Of a DNA stretch of 64,000 bases, positions 33,625-44,474 are shown one piece after another. This DNA comes from Purpureocillium takamizusanense (taxonomy: Eukaryota > Ascomycota > Sordariomycetes > Hypocreales > Ophiocordycipitaceae). Position 1 is the first letter of the stretch; each line of letters opens with the position of its first letter. The stretch is taken from the NCBI RefSeq assembly GCF_022605165.1, contig NC_063069.1:806001-870000 (forward strand), read 5' to 3'. The notes under the pieces were generated by a model. The model was given only the letters and a program-made list of their open reading frames with translations, was not told the origin of the DNA and did not search any database. The position numbers and the translations under genes were made by a program.

Positions 33625-35581
33625 ATGGGCTCTGAATTTGGCGTCCACGCCGACTCCAAGCCGGAGCCAAACCTCGACTCTGCTGGCATCTTCTGGGCTA
33701 CTTGGACATGCCTCTGGACCGTTATCCTCGTCAGCGGCATGGGCTACCTGATCGCCCGCCGCGAGACGCCCATCCTGCGTCTGCGCGGCTTGGGCATCTC
33801 GCTCGTCGCCATCACGCTGCTACATCTCTACTGGATCAGCGTTCAGCTGGGCTACATCCTCGGCCCCATCACGCCAGGAGACGCCGAGTACTGGATCATG
33901 GGCATCTACCTGCCCTTCGGCATTGCCCTGTTCCACGCGTCTAACAGTCGATTCCTGCACGTCGCGCAGGCGCAGAGGAAGTATGCCGAGCAAGGCGGGA
34001 AGGCATTGGAAGCCCGGGCCGGCTCCAAGAGACCAGGCGGGCTGCTTGACCGATTCAAACGCCTGGACTACTCGGCCAAGATACTCGCCATTGTCATCTT
34101 CGGGATGTTTCTGCAGGTGAGGTTCAGCGGCTGACTTCTACAAGCGCACTCGTGATTAACGGCGATTCAGCTCATGCTCACGGTCTTCATGTACATCATG
34201 TCTCGCAAGTGGCACAGCTCGTGGGGCATCCCGGGAACAGAGGTGACGGGCACGGAGATGGAGCAGAAGATGCAGATGGGCCGTGGATGGGAGTGGTGAG
34301 TCTGGTGTCTTCCGCTCGGACCGCTCGGACTCTTGGGCTGACTGAGTAGGTGGCCGTCGGTGTTCTGGCAGTTCTTTTGGGCGTGGATCGTCGCGCCGGT
34401 GGTTTTGTGGAAGTCGAGAGGCATTCACGACACCCAGGGCTGGCGAGTACAGACGATTGGCTGCGCCGTGTCCAAGTAAGTCTTGCTCTCTTATGACCAT
34501 TTGTCATGTCGTTGCTCACCTATTCCAGTCTCCACGCGGCGCCCATGTGGCTGATTGCTCTCTACGTCCCTGGCATGGATCCCGTTAACAGATACTTTAT
34601 TCCTCCTCAATGGTAAGTCCCATGCGATGGGGTCACGCGAACGTCTGAATAACAGCTACTAGGATTGCCGTCTCGATCATGTTGACAGAAGGCTTCACCG
34701 TATTCCTTCCCTGCTGGGAGGTGATGCGGCACCAGACACTTCGCCAGGAGACGCTCGACTCGATCGCACAATGGGAGTCCAAGAACAGGCTGTCCCAAAG
34801 GGCGGAAAGCAAGTCCGTCCACACCGCGTCGTCCACACGCGTCGAGTCCATCATGTCCGGCTGGAAGTCGACCAACGGCTCCGTCAAGACGACCAAATCC
34901 GACGAGTCGATCCTCACCATGAGCGCCCTCGAGCACGTCCTAGAGCGCAACCCCGCGCCGCTGCAACAATTCTCGGCATTGCGCGACTTCTCCGGCGAAA
35001 ACATTGCCTTCCTGACAAGCGTCGCAGAATGGAAGAACTCGCTGCCGCCTACGGTGCGTGGCGGCGCTTCGACAGACCCAAACACGAGGGAACTGGTGCG
35101 CGAGCGGTTCAACCGGGCCCTGCGGATATACGCTGGCTTCATCAGCACACGAGACGCCGAGTTCCCCATCAACATTTCCTCACAGGACCTGAAGAAGCTG
35201 GAGGCCATCTTCGAGGCGTCGGCTCGCAAGCTCCTGGGCGAGAAGCGCGACGTCGACCCGGCCACGCCGTTCGACTTCCCGTCCCTGCCCGTCGAGCGGT
35301 CCATGTCCACGGCGTCGTCTGCCGCGACGGAAAAGACGACCGCGGAGCTGATCGCGCCTGCACCCACATCAAGTGCGGCAGACCGAGTTCAGTACTGGGG
35401 CGAGGTCCCGGACGAGTTCGACGAGACGGTGTTTGACGATGCGGAGAAGAGCATCAAGTACCTCGTCCTGACCAACACTTGGCCCAAATTTGTGCGCACC
35501 CGACGGTCGTCTATGGACACGATCGATCCCGAGTCGCATAATGAGGTACTTCAAATGGTTAAAGAAAAGCAAAGGAAATGA
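33625..35581 (+). CDS. Seven-TM protein with RGS domain (GprK-like)
   Basis: Five exons (33625-34116, 34171-34295, 34350-34475, 34529-34612, 34663-35581) give 581 residues; all four introns are 50-54 bp and close in phase. The first half has about seven hydrophobic helices, for example [55 protein letters not shown] and [11 protein letters not shown]. The C-terminal half holds an RGS fold from about residue 362 ([25 protein letters not shown], then [10 protein letters not shown], and the closing helix [20 protein letters not shown] near 555-575). A Ser/Ala-rich linker is inserted before the last helix. Receptor-plus-RGS proteins of this design are the GprK class of fungal receptors, thought to sense a ligand at the plasma membrane and speed GTP hydrolysis on a G-alpha subunit. 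The ligand is unknown. Convergent with the next gene (169 bp apart). Confidence 0.9.
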
Positions 35582-35750
35582 CGGGAGGCTGGTTGGGTTT
35601 GTGGATACGTCGAGTCCAGGCCGGGCATCTTTCTTCTGCTCGTCCACAATGAGCGTTTTATACACCATTGGTTAGTCCTGGTAATCCATATAATTAATAC
35701 ACTACGAAAGAAAAGTACAGCCATGATTGGTGCTCCCACAAGTGAAGCGA

Positions 35751-38081
35751 CTATTCGCGCCCTGGACGTGTCTGAGCTTCAAACATCATCAGCGCCACGA
35801 ATAATGCTTCCGCAGCGATGAGACAGCCAGTGATGGCGAACCCGTCTGCAGTCTTGTCTAGAGCCGTGGCCCAGACTATTCCTATAATCCCAGAGATCAC
35901 TAGACAACATGTCGCAAGAGTCAACACCCGGTCCATGGCCCAGCCCTCGACACAACGGAGGCCAAGGCCCTCGACTTCAGATAGCGGCCTCAGAGACAGT
36001 TCAGTGAGAAGCGCATGAGCCCAAGCGCGGTCGTCTTCCTCGCAACAACTTGGGCGCTTGATCCTGGCGCCAATCTCCATCTGCCCATCAAATGTCGTCA
36101 GGAGGTCCGACTCAGACGAAGACCAAGGCTGTGTGGTCGCGGCCCGATTGGTCGTATTGGGGAATATCCTCCGATACGTGACGGGTTGTGCGTAACTGAT
36201 GCCCTTGAGCGAGAAGCGACGGAGGCCTTTGCCGCGGGCAGTCGCATATATGCGCGATGCCTCGGAAAACAGTGCGTGGTCTCGAGTATTCCCGGAGATG
36301 CTAGTATTGTACACTATTGTGCCGCCGGTTCTCGTTCTGAAGCAGATACCGAGAGGAAACTCTCTGATATGTCGTTAAAGCCCTGCTATCAAGATAAGCC
36401 AACATGGAATTCCAAGATGAGTTATCTGACCGCTCTCCTTATCAAAGTTCGTATCAGAGTCCGTAATAAAATGCTCGGGATCTCGCCCAAGCTCGTCTTT
36501 GACCGTCGGGTCTGCGCCAAGGTCTAGGAGCTTCTTAACAGCCATGCTGTGGCCCATTTCTAGAGCGTATGTCAAGGGTGTTCGACCCAAGCTGTCCTGT
36601 GCGTTGATGTCCTCTCCGACCAAAAGATCAAACAGCTTTGCCAAGCCGAATGCCGCCAACATATGCATCCTTGTCGCGCCATGTACTACCTTCCTGTGTA
36701 CCAAAGACGGCTCCACGGTGGAACGCGAAGACTGGGAATGGTTTTGAGTCAGATATGCCTGGCAAGCAGCCTCCGCGTTGGTCCTGGATTTCAAGAACTG
36801 AACGACTTGTGCATCTTCCTGGCATTTCAAAGATTTCATAGCCCAGGGTGCCCAGTTTCGAGACGCGCACTCGTAGAAGGGATATAACTCAAGTCTGCGT
36901 TCGTACTCTGAGATGTCCATGCAAGGTCCGGATCCAAACACAGGAAGGGATAAGTACTCTATGGCCAGCCTGGCCATGAAACTCTCTGTCGGATCAAAAG
37001 CTATCTCCGGATGGTTGCACGTGGTTCGCAGGAGTAGTCCGGCGTTATCGAGCCCTATCAGTCCTGAGCACGTAGCAATGACAGCTTCGACAGGCGGCAT
37101 TGCCTTCCTGTCGCAACCCCATGCGTCGATTCTCATGGCCAGTATACTTTCAAGCTCGAAAATGTTGATTCTTTCCCCCCCCATACCATCGACCACTGCT
37201 AGAGCTTGTAAGCCCAGCTGCCCGTGAAGATCCGGGCGCGCCTTGACTTTGTCAACGGCGTTGCCATACGACAATCTCAAGGCGGCAAGCAGCCAGTCTG
37301 GCAATGCACAGGAAAAGGCATCGGCCCGCCGAAAAATATCCGAGAATTCGACTGAAAGCGGAAGCTCAGGCCGAAAACTATTTCTCAGAATCTGGCAAGC
37401 TTTCAAAGTGTGATTTTCGTCGTACATGCACATGAAGCTCATGTCATGACTGGCGAATTTGGCAAAATTGTCCAGTGCCTGGCGCGGAGACAAGATCCAT
37501 ATCGTGGGCTTGCCTGGATTCTTGAAATCAACAAGTTTGAAGACTGTTCCAAGGGACTTGATGATGGATAGCAATGCCCGTCTGACATGAGCTATGGAAG
37601 GTCTCGTGAGGCTGAACCTGTGTCGATACATAGATAGGACGCATTTCGGCAAAGAAGGCCATGTGGGAGTTCTGCGAGCCAGCAGTGCAAGAGGGCCGGC
37701 AAATAATTCGACCGTTTGAACCGTATCTCTACTCAGAATCCGCACCAGAGTGCTTGGGGAACCGATGCCAAAAGTCGCTCCAGGGCGTGGCAATGTAGGG
37801 TCTTCAACCAAGGCTGCGGCCGTTGACCAAGGCAGGCTCCATATCTGCCAGGGGCCAGGATAGTTCCGTCCGCTGACCGGGAGATAGCGGCGCTCTACTA
37901 TTGCTCTGCGCTCCTTCAAAAGCCCACCCCTGGGAGGTTCATGTGTTCTGCAGGGGGCGGAAATATCGATCGATATCCAGTTCAGTATATCGTTGCTATG
38001 TTCCTCAGTGAGCGGCACCAATTCTTCGTCTTGATCCCGCTCGTCGTATTCGGCCATGCAGCCTAGCTCCAAGGCCGCCAT
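35751..38081 (-). CDS. Ankyrin-repeat protein with C-terminal TM helices
   Basis: Two exons, 38081-36431 and 36361-35751, give about 753 residues. The intron (69 bp) has a weak donor, GTCAGA, so the junction near residue 550 is provisional. The first 460 residues show no domain I recognise; they are helical, Leu-rich and include WILSPRQALDNFAKFASHD. Two ankyrin repeats follow (about 490-545: DINAQDSLGRTPLTYALEMGH and MAVKKLLDLGADPTVKDELGRDP). After them come a region with YRRIFPNTTNRA, and two transmembrane helices near the end (LATCCLVISGIIGIVWA and GCLIAAEALFVALMM). No NACHT, TIR or other NLR trigger domain was found. The layout of long N-terminal domain, ankyrins and paired TM helices suggests a membrane-bound interaction protein. 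Function unknown. Confidence 0.75.
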
Positions 38082-39137
38082 TGATGCCGCTCACGGCCGG
38101 GGGGCGGCGGCGGTGCGTCTAGTAATCGCGAATTGACAAGGACCCTGGGCGGTGCTTCGCGGACTGTGGATAGTTTTGAGGACGACGATGATGAAGATGG
38201 TAGGAGAGGGGGAGACCAGCGCAGCTTTTCGCCCAGAAAATATTTCACTCGAACGCATGCAGCAGCGGTCGGGAGAAGTGCTGGAACGAGGCTGTGTATG
38301 TAGTACAGACTCATGCGCGCATGGCCTTGTGAGCCTTGCACTTTTTGCTGCCCAATGAATGACTGCTAGGCTGACTGGCCTTACAGAATGCGACCGCCTT
38401 GCAGGCTCCCTCCTGGGATTCATCTATTGAGGATTGGGTTTGGGGAAGGGCGAGCAGGCATCTGTCTGGTCTGGCCATGTTGGGTATAATGATGGAGGAA
38501 GTAATTGAAGAGAGCCCTTGCGCCCGGGTGTTGAATTGCCACCACATGGTTGATTCCCCCCAGGCTTTGTCAATGTCTGGTGCATGGTCAGCAATCCAAC
38601 GTGATGATTCCACGTCCTGAATGACTGCATATGATTGATGTCGTCACTGCATCGGTGTGAGCAGATGTATATAGAGGTCTGGGAGGGGGATATGTAGAGG
38701 GGATGTACACACACTCACTCACTCACCTAACTAGCTTCTGAAGATTCGGAATGCTCCAGAAAGAGTCCGCTTTTGTCAGTATCCACCACCGCCACCGGCC
38801 ATGTCAAGCTCGGATCTCCGGGAGGGCGCCGCGAGAGGGCGCCGGCGACACCGAAGAGTAAGACGGCGCCGAAAGAGCGGGGCCAGCGCCGACTCATGCA
38901 CAATTTTTATCTGATTATGGTGTTCATGTCGTTGGTTGGATTTCGCCTGGTGGTTTCACGACAACTTCTGCCAGCGATATATATTCTCTGAAGAGCACGA
39001 TTGGGGAGTCGCGCTCTTTAAATCAACATTCCCGGGCCCTCGAAGCCTTCTGCTCTTTCCGTCCATTGCTCACTCTGAGAGCAGCCTGACCAGTCACTGT
39101 ACGAAGTACTTCGTACGTTACCATCACCACCACCACC
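38082..39137. other. Intergenic, no supported gene
   Basis: Shared upstream region of the ankyrin gene and the first GNAT gene. Short frames only. An 18-base perfect palindrome sits at its right end. Confidence 0.5.
39099..39116. repeat. 18-bp palindrome GTACGAAGTACTTCGTAC
   Basis: Each half is the exact reverse complement of the other, with no spacer. It ends 21 bases before the ATG of the GNAT gene, so it lies in the 5' untranslated or core promoter region. Variants of the same TACTTCGTA core occur at four other intergenic places in this window (9368, 14942, 31873, 54654). Confidence 0.7.
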
Positions 39138-39677
39138 ATGGCCGTCACGCCGCTCGTCTTCCGAGCCGCCACCGCCGAAGACGCCGCCGCGGTGCTCGCC
39201 CTCGTGCGCTCCGCCTACCGCGGCGACGCCTCCCGCGCGGGCTGGACCACCGAGGCGGACCTCGTGGCCGACGAGCGCATCGACACGGACGGCATGCTCG
39301 CCAAGATCAACCACCCGTCGGGCGTCGTCCTCGTCGCGCACGACGCCAGCGACGGCACCCTCGCCGGCTGCTGCGAGCTCCTCCAAAAGGACCGCGACCT
39401 CGCCTACTTTGGGCTCTTCGCCGTGGACCCGACGCGCCAGGCCGGCGGGCTCGGGCGCAGCATCCTGGCGCACGCCGAGGACTACGCCCGGACGGCCTGG
39501 GGCGTGCGCTGCATCGAGATGTGCGTCATCTGGCCGCGCGAGGAGCTCATCGCGTGGTACGTCCGGAGGGGGTACCGCAAGACGGACAGGACGATGCCGT
39601 TCCCGTACGCGCACCTCGTCAACGGCAAGGCGCTGCGGGATGACCTTTACTTTACCGTTCTGGACAAGGAGCTGTAG
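39138..39677 (+). CDS. GNAT-family N-acetyltransferase
   Basis: Single exon, 179 residues, with ATG at 39138 in a run of ACC triplets. The start FRAATAEDAAAVLALVRSAYRG is the usual GNAT strand-1/helix-1. The acetyl-CoA loop is FGLFAVDPTRQAGGLGRSILAHAEDYAR (Q/R-x-x-G-x-G/A version, about residues 90-118), and the closing strands have CVIWPREELIAWYVRRGYRKTDR. The length is normal and nothing is missing. Substrates of this branch are small amines or amino acids; none can be assigned. It faces a second, unrelated-looking GNAT across 204 bp. Confidence 0.9.
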   Translation: MAVTPLVFRAATAEDAAAVLALVRSAYRGDASRAGWTTEADLVADERIDTDGMLAKINHPSGVVLVAHDASDGTLAGCCELLQKDRDLAYFGLFAVDPTRQAGGLGRSILAHAEDYARTAWGVRCIEMCVIWPREELIAWYVRRGYRKTDRTMPFPYAHLVNGKALRDDLYFTVLDKEL

Positions 39678-39881
39678 TCGCCGCGGGGGTTATCTGCATG
39701 TGTACTCTGCTGGGTCGCAGGAGGAGGCTGCGTGCGAGAGGTGAGCGATTTTTTGCAAGGCGTCAGGGGCCGCACTGGGGAGAGGCGGGATAGAAGGTTT
39801 GCGTGCTTTTATAGAGCGTGGTCGGCGCATAGCTTGAATTTTTGAACGTCTTGTCGTCGACTTGTTGGGTTGCATCTCATC

Positions 39882-40574
39882 TCATTCTGCGGGCTTCGTC
39901 GCCGTGAACCCCAGCATTGTGATGGATGCGTCCTCGTCGGGCCTGGCCAAGTCCTTTTCGCTCCACACTTTGGCCAGGCTCATGCCGCTCTTGATCATGA
40001 CCCTCTGACTGGCGACGTTTCGCTCCGTCGTCACGGACGTCACACACTCATCCTTGACGTCGCTGTCGCCGCTTCTACCGACGGTGCTGGCCTCGACGCG
40101 CAACTCCACCTCGTCCCTCGGCAGCGCCCACCACCGGGACAAAAACGCCTGCAGGAACTCCGTCGCGTAGCCCCTCCCCCAATGCTCGAACCGCAGCGCA
40201 TAGCTGAGCACCGGCCAGCCGAGGTTACCGACGCGGCGATGCGATCCCCCTATGCCAATCATCTCCCCGGGCGACTCCCGCAGGCAGATGGCCACCTCGT
40301 ACGTGGCCAGGTCGTCCGCGAGCTTATCGCGGAGCACCCTGCGGGTAGCCTCGATGCTGGCGTTGGGGACGCCGCGGCTGGACCATTGCACCACTTGGGG
40401 CTGCGTCTCAAGGGCGTGCAGGGCGTGCAGGTCCGTGGCCGCGAGTGGCCGGATGAGGAGTCGCGAGGTGATGATGGGCGGACGCGACTCTGGGGGAGGG
40501 TACGGGATGGTCGGAAGAGTGGTCTTGATGGTGACCCACTGCTTCTCAGCAGGTTCCGGTCTGGGCGCCGACAT
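39882..40574 (-). CDS. GNAT-family acetyltransferase, RimJ/RimL-like
   Basis: Single exon, 230 residues from the ATG at 40574. The frame extends 24 codons further up to another ATG at 40646, but similarity begins only after the inner start. ITSRLLIRPLAATDLHALHAL is the typical opening of the RimJ/RimL branch. The cofactor region is YALRFEHWGRGYATEFLQAFL, and NVASQRVMIKSGMSLAKVW is the late N-x-x-S-x-x-x-x-x-x-K-x-G-M element. The family acetylates protein N-termini, ribosomal proteins or small molecules; the target here is open. Its stop faces the other GNAT. Confidence 0.9.
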   Translation of the reverse strand: MSAPRPEPAEKQWVTIKTTLPTIPYPPPESRPPIITSRLLIRPLAATDLHALHALETQPQVVQWSSRGVPNASIEATRRVLRDKLADDLATYEVAICLRESPGEMIGIGGSHRRVGNLGWPVLSYALRFEHWGRGYATEFLQAFLSRWWALPRDEVELRVEASTVGRSGDSDVKDECVTSVTTERNVASQRVMIKSGMSLAKVWSEKDLARPDEDASITMLGFTATKPAE

Positions 40575-41834
40575 TGTGCAACAAAGCGTATGTGTCTTTG
40601 CTGGTGGAAAGTGCGGGGATGAGGTCAGGTGAAGTGAAGTTGGCATGGTTTGCTGCCGAGTAGGTAGGTAGCAGCAGAGCCGGGTTGAAATGGGGCCCCC
40701 TCGAATTACGTCGTGTTGCTGCTACCAGTCAACCAGTCACGTCACATTCAGTGAAACAAGTCCTGCACGTCGGCCACGAGGCACCCGGGCCGCGAGCTAA
40801 AGGGGTAGTACCACTGAGCTGCACCATCTCCTGTTGCATTGATGAGCAGCTTCGGAGAGAGCGAAGCAGGAGCGGCCTTGCCTACACTCTTTTTACACGA
40901 GAAGTCACGACGTCCAATAGCAACCGCTCGTGAATATATGCATAGGCGCAATGCGCCCTGGCCTCCGCGTGGCTGTCGGAATACCAGCACGTTGTCATGT
41001 TGCGTGGAGAGATCAATCCCTTACCTCATGAACCACCGGGGCTACACATACTTATCTTGCTATGACCGCCAGTGATGTTACCACGAACCATCGACTAACA
41101 TATGCAGGCAGGTGGTGGAAGCCATGACACAAAAGGACCGATTACTGCGAGTACAACGGAGGAAGGGTCGTCGTTCAGTTTTGGCTCAGGGCTCGGCTGA
41201 CCGCTCGGCTTGCGATGAGCCTCTGGTCAGAGCAATGGCCTCTCAATTAATCGTTTGTACCGCCAGTATAGCAATGGAGCTGCTGTAGGTAGCACTGAAC
41301 GTGGACAGTGGAGAGGATGTTGCAGTGGTCTAATGAAACTGTGGCACCATCCCTTTATGTTGTGTCCCTCGTGGAGTCTATAGTGGAGGGCAAGTGCCAT
41401 CGTTCGCTTCTAATCTCGCCGTTATCACGCAAACATGACTCTAATCTGGTTGTTAACTACCGAATGCACGGACAGTCTACTAGAAGCGAAGACATAGGAT
41501 CTCACCCGAGGTTATCGTTCAAGTTACGCTCGGTACGGGTGCAGCAGGTAGCACTCGCAACATGTTCTAGACGCAATATCGAGTCAACATCGTAATTACG
41601 GGTCCCGCTCGGTTGTCGGTTATCCGTTGTCCAAGACGAGATGCTCATCGTAGGCTACGCGCTCATTGATATAACATTGCAGTAGCCGTCCCATGTCGGC
41701 GTGTGCTGTCAGAAAGTCCGATCCCAAAGGTCGCGGCCTGACCATCGCACTCCGAGCTCATCCGGTATCTCTCACACGTATCGACCGAATTAGCAGCACA
41801 CTTCTCAATTCCTCGGCCATTACCCCGGGACAGG
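40575..41834. other. Intergenic, no supported gene
   Basis: Upstream regions of the second GNAT and of the secreted protein that follows. Only short frames without motifs were seen on both strands. Confidence 0.5.
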
Positions 41835-43606
41835 ATGAGGGGCGTGTTCCTGGCCATCTGCCTGGTGGCTGCTGTACGCGTCGCGGCTCTCCCCACCGGC
41901 GGCACCGAAAACACCTCGTCTCCCGCATCCACTGCTATCCCGACAAGGACGAACAAATTCGGATTTTCTGGAACCCAAACGGCGACGTTTCATAGCGCCA
42001 GCTCGGCTGTGACTCTGGCCCCCAACGTCCACTGGACGGAAGACACCAAGGAGGTCAAAAACGTGATCCCCCTCTCCCCCCGCGAGAGATCGTACCTGTA
42101 CTACGGCGCCGGCGGTAAGGAAATCAAAGCAACCGACTAAAACGCCATGGTATGCTAATGCTAGCAGACCCGTCTGAGAAGGGCCCATTCGGCGTCATCA
42201 CTTACAACTTTGTGTCGCCGTCCGTCAATCTCGATCACAGCGATCATATCAAGGCCGTCTACGACAAGAACGAGGGCCTCAAGCTCACATTCACCAACAA
42301 GGAGGCCTTCAATCATGCGACAGATACATGGCATCCCAAGGACAGAGGACTGATCCTGGTCGTCTACATCGACGGCTGCGAAGCGCATAAATCCGGTGAG
42401 AGATGTTATTTCAAGGCGTCGAGCCTCGACGTGAGGCCGCAGGACATGACAATCATCGTCTCATGCAAAGCGCACCACCCAAATGACCTCATTGCTTCTG
42501 GCGAGTCGCACTGGGGGTGGTGGGATCCCGGATCAAGCCCGGCGAGGAGATCCTTGGAGAGTCCTGGCAAAGGCGGCGAGCCCGCCAACGACGTGCTCAT
42601 GGAGCACATTTACCCGGGGGCCTATTCCAAGCGCGAAAACGAGGAACCGACTGGCCGCGGCAGGTTCTGGACCTGGATCGACGACTATATCATCAAGCCG
42701 TTCAAAAAGGGCGCCAAGAGCGTTTGGACCAGTCTGGCCATCAACCACGACTTCAACAGGAACCTTCCCTTCAAGTTCCCCGAGTCCCCCGAGAAGTACT
42801 CTGTACTGTCTCCGTGGGGTGCCGGCATACTCCTCTCGTCAGTGTCCATGGGTTCAAAGCCGAATCAGTCCGCGGACATATACTGCGTCGGCTGCGGCGC
42901 CTCGGGAAACGCCACGCTCAGCGGCAAGGTCAAGTGGACGCCATTCACCGGCATGACGGAGGGCCAGGTGTACCTGCATCTCGACGCGCGCTTCGCGCTC
43001 AAGATTGGCATCGACGCGCACGCCCAGTCGAGCCACAACTTCACCAAGCAGCTGTACAATCGCACCTTTGACGCGACGTCGTTTGGTGGCTTCTCCGTCG
43101 TGCCGGGCATGGACGTTGCCGTCAACGCCAACATCACGACTAACTCCCTCTCCGAGGGCAGGCTCCTCGCCGGGGCCGAGATGGATGTGCAGGACGCACA
43201 CGTCGTGTATGATCTCGTGGAGCCGTCTAGAAACAACGTCGGAGGCTGGTACCCGCAGCCGAAGCCCATCATCGAGTCCAACGACACCCTCATTGCGGAG
43301 GCGAAACTGAGCCTCCCGCTGCGGGTGTCGTGTAGGATTCTGATACACAGCGTGGACTACGGGACGGCATGGATAACCCACGAGCCGTCTGTGAACTTCA
43401 CCGCCCAGTCCGCCAAGTGGGCCGAGTTGGAAGGCGGCGAGGTGAATCGTGGGTCCAACGGCACGGATACGTGCACAGGAATCCGCACCCGTCTCAGCTG
43501 GCGGAACAAGCTCCTCGCGAGCGCCAAGATCCCCTTCGTCGGCAGAAAGGAGTTTTTGTTGTGGGACTCATACGAACGACCCATAGGCCCCAGCTGCATC
43601 CCATGA
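41835..43606 (+). CDS. Large secreted protein of unknown function
   Basis: Two exons (41835-42114, 42168-43606), 53-bp intron with CTAATG branch, 572 residues. The first 19 residues are a signal peptide (MRGVFLAICLVAAVRVAAL). After a Ser/Thr-rich stretch come SPRERSYLYYGAGDP and the block YNFVSPSVNLDHSDHIKAV .. ILVVYIDGCEAHKSGERCYF, which I associate with a family of secreted ascomycete proteins of unknown function annotated with DUF7029/DUF7223 (from memory, not checked). The second half is beta-rich, with a CVGCGASGNATLSGKVKW segment and many possible N-glycosylation sites. A single CTG-x-R pair of Cys closes the protein. No GPI tail or membrane helix is seen, so it is probably released or wall-associated. 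Convergent with the GFA gene. Confidence 0.85.
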
Positions 43607-43820
43607 ATTGTTGCGACTTGTGGGCTATGAAGCAGCTCGCGGGATCTAGATGTCGCGTTGAAGAGACGATGGGCATGTTGCGCCTGGATTGATCCCCTGA
43701 TCTTGATCTTTCGTGTGCTACTGGTGCTTGAACTCGTGACAGAGAAGTTTCGGGATGCCGTCACTTCACTTGGGTGCCATTCATCATGAAAGTTGTGGTG
43801 GTGATCTGGCGGTGATCTGG

Positions 43821-44474
43821 CTAATAGCAGCCCCCAGCATGAGGATAATCGAACCGCCTCGGTCCCGGGTTTTCGTCCTCCAAGCAGTCGTAGTACTGCA
43901 CGACCTTGCTGTCCGTCAGCGCCCGCATGTCAAACGCCTGCCCTGCATCGACAGAGTGCCCATTGACGCTCAAGTAGTTTCCAAACTCGGGATGCCCTCC
44001 CTCCCTCTTCGCCCTCCACACCCTCGTCTTGCCGCCGCCGCCGCCGCCGCCCTTGCCGTGTCCGGACGGCACGCCCAGCCCCCCCAGATCCACCTCCACG
44101 GTCTCGGCATCGCCCATGAAGATGAAGCAGCGCATCGCACAGGTCTTGCAGTAGAAGAAGTGCAGCCGCCTGTCGGCGCAGAGGTAGTCGCCCAGCGCGG
44201 CGAAGGGGTCGTCGGGCGCGAGGAGGAGAAAGTCGTCGGCGGGCGAGGCGGGGCGGATGTGGAAGAAGCCCGCCTTGTGGCAGACGGTGCAGTTGCAGCG
44301 GTAGAAGCGCTGGTCGGACCGGGGGCTGGGCTCGCCGCCTGAGTGAGGGTGCGGGAGGGTGAGGAAGAGGATGTATTGCGTTGCGCCGCAGTGGCAGGAG
44401 CCCTTGAGCGGTGTTCTGGTGGGTTGCTGTTGTTGCTGTGGTTGCTGCTGCTGCTGTTCAGCCATTGTTGCCAT
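43821..44474 (-). CDS. GFA/CENP-V zinc protein with poly-Gln start
   Basis: Single exon, 217 residues. It begins with a poly-Gln tract encoded by CAG/CAA (residues 6-16), then the GFA fold: GSCHCGATQY, RCNCTVCHKAGFF and FYCKTCAMRCFIF, which supply the zinc-binding cysteines. The family includes glutathione-dependent formaldehyde-activating enzyme and the zinc protein CENP-V; most fungal members are simply uncharacterised oxidoreductase-like proteins. A Gly-rich loop (eight Gly) lies near residue 145, and the end has FDYPHAGGCY. No targeting signal is seen. Confidence 0.9.
   Translation of the reverse strand: MATMAEQQQQQPQQQQQPTRTPLKGSCHCGATQYILFLTLPHPHSGGEPSPRSDQRFYRCNCTVCHKAGFFHIRPASPADDFLLLAPDDPFAALGDYLCADRRLHFFYCKTCAMRCFIFMGDAETVEVDLGGLGVPSGHGKGGGGGGGKTRVWRAKREGGHPEFGNYLSVNGHSVDAGQAFDMRALTDSKVVQYYDCLEDENPGPRRFDYPHAGGCY

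Noticed and set aside
34771..35436. 221-codon frame inside the receptor gene
   Set aside because: Shadow of the RGS-encoding exon in another frame.
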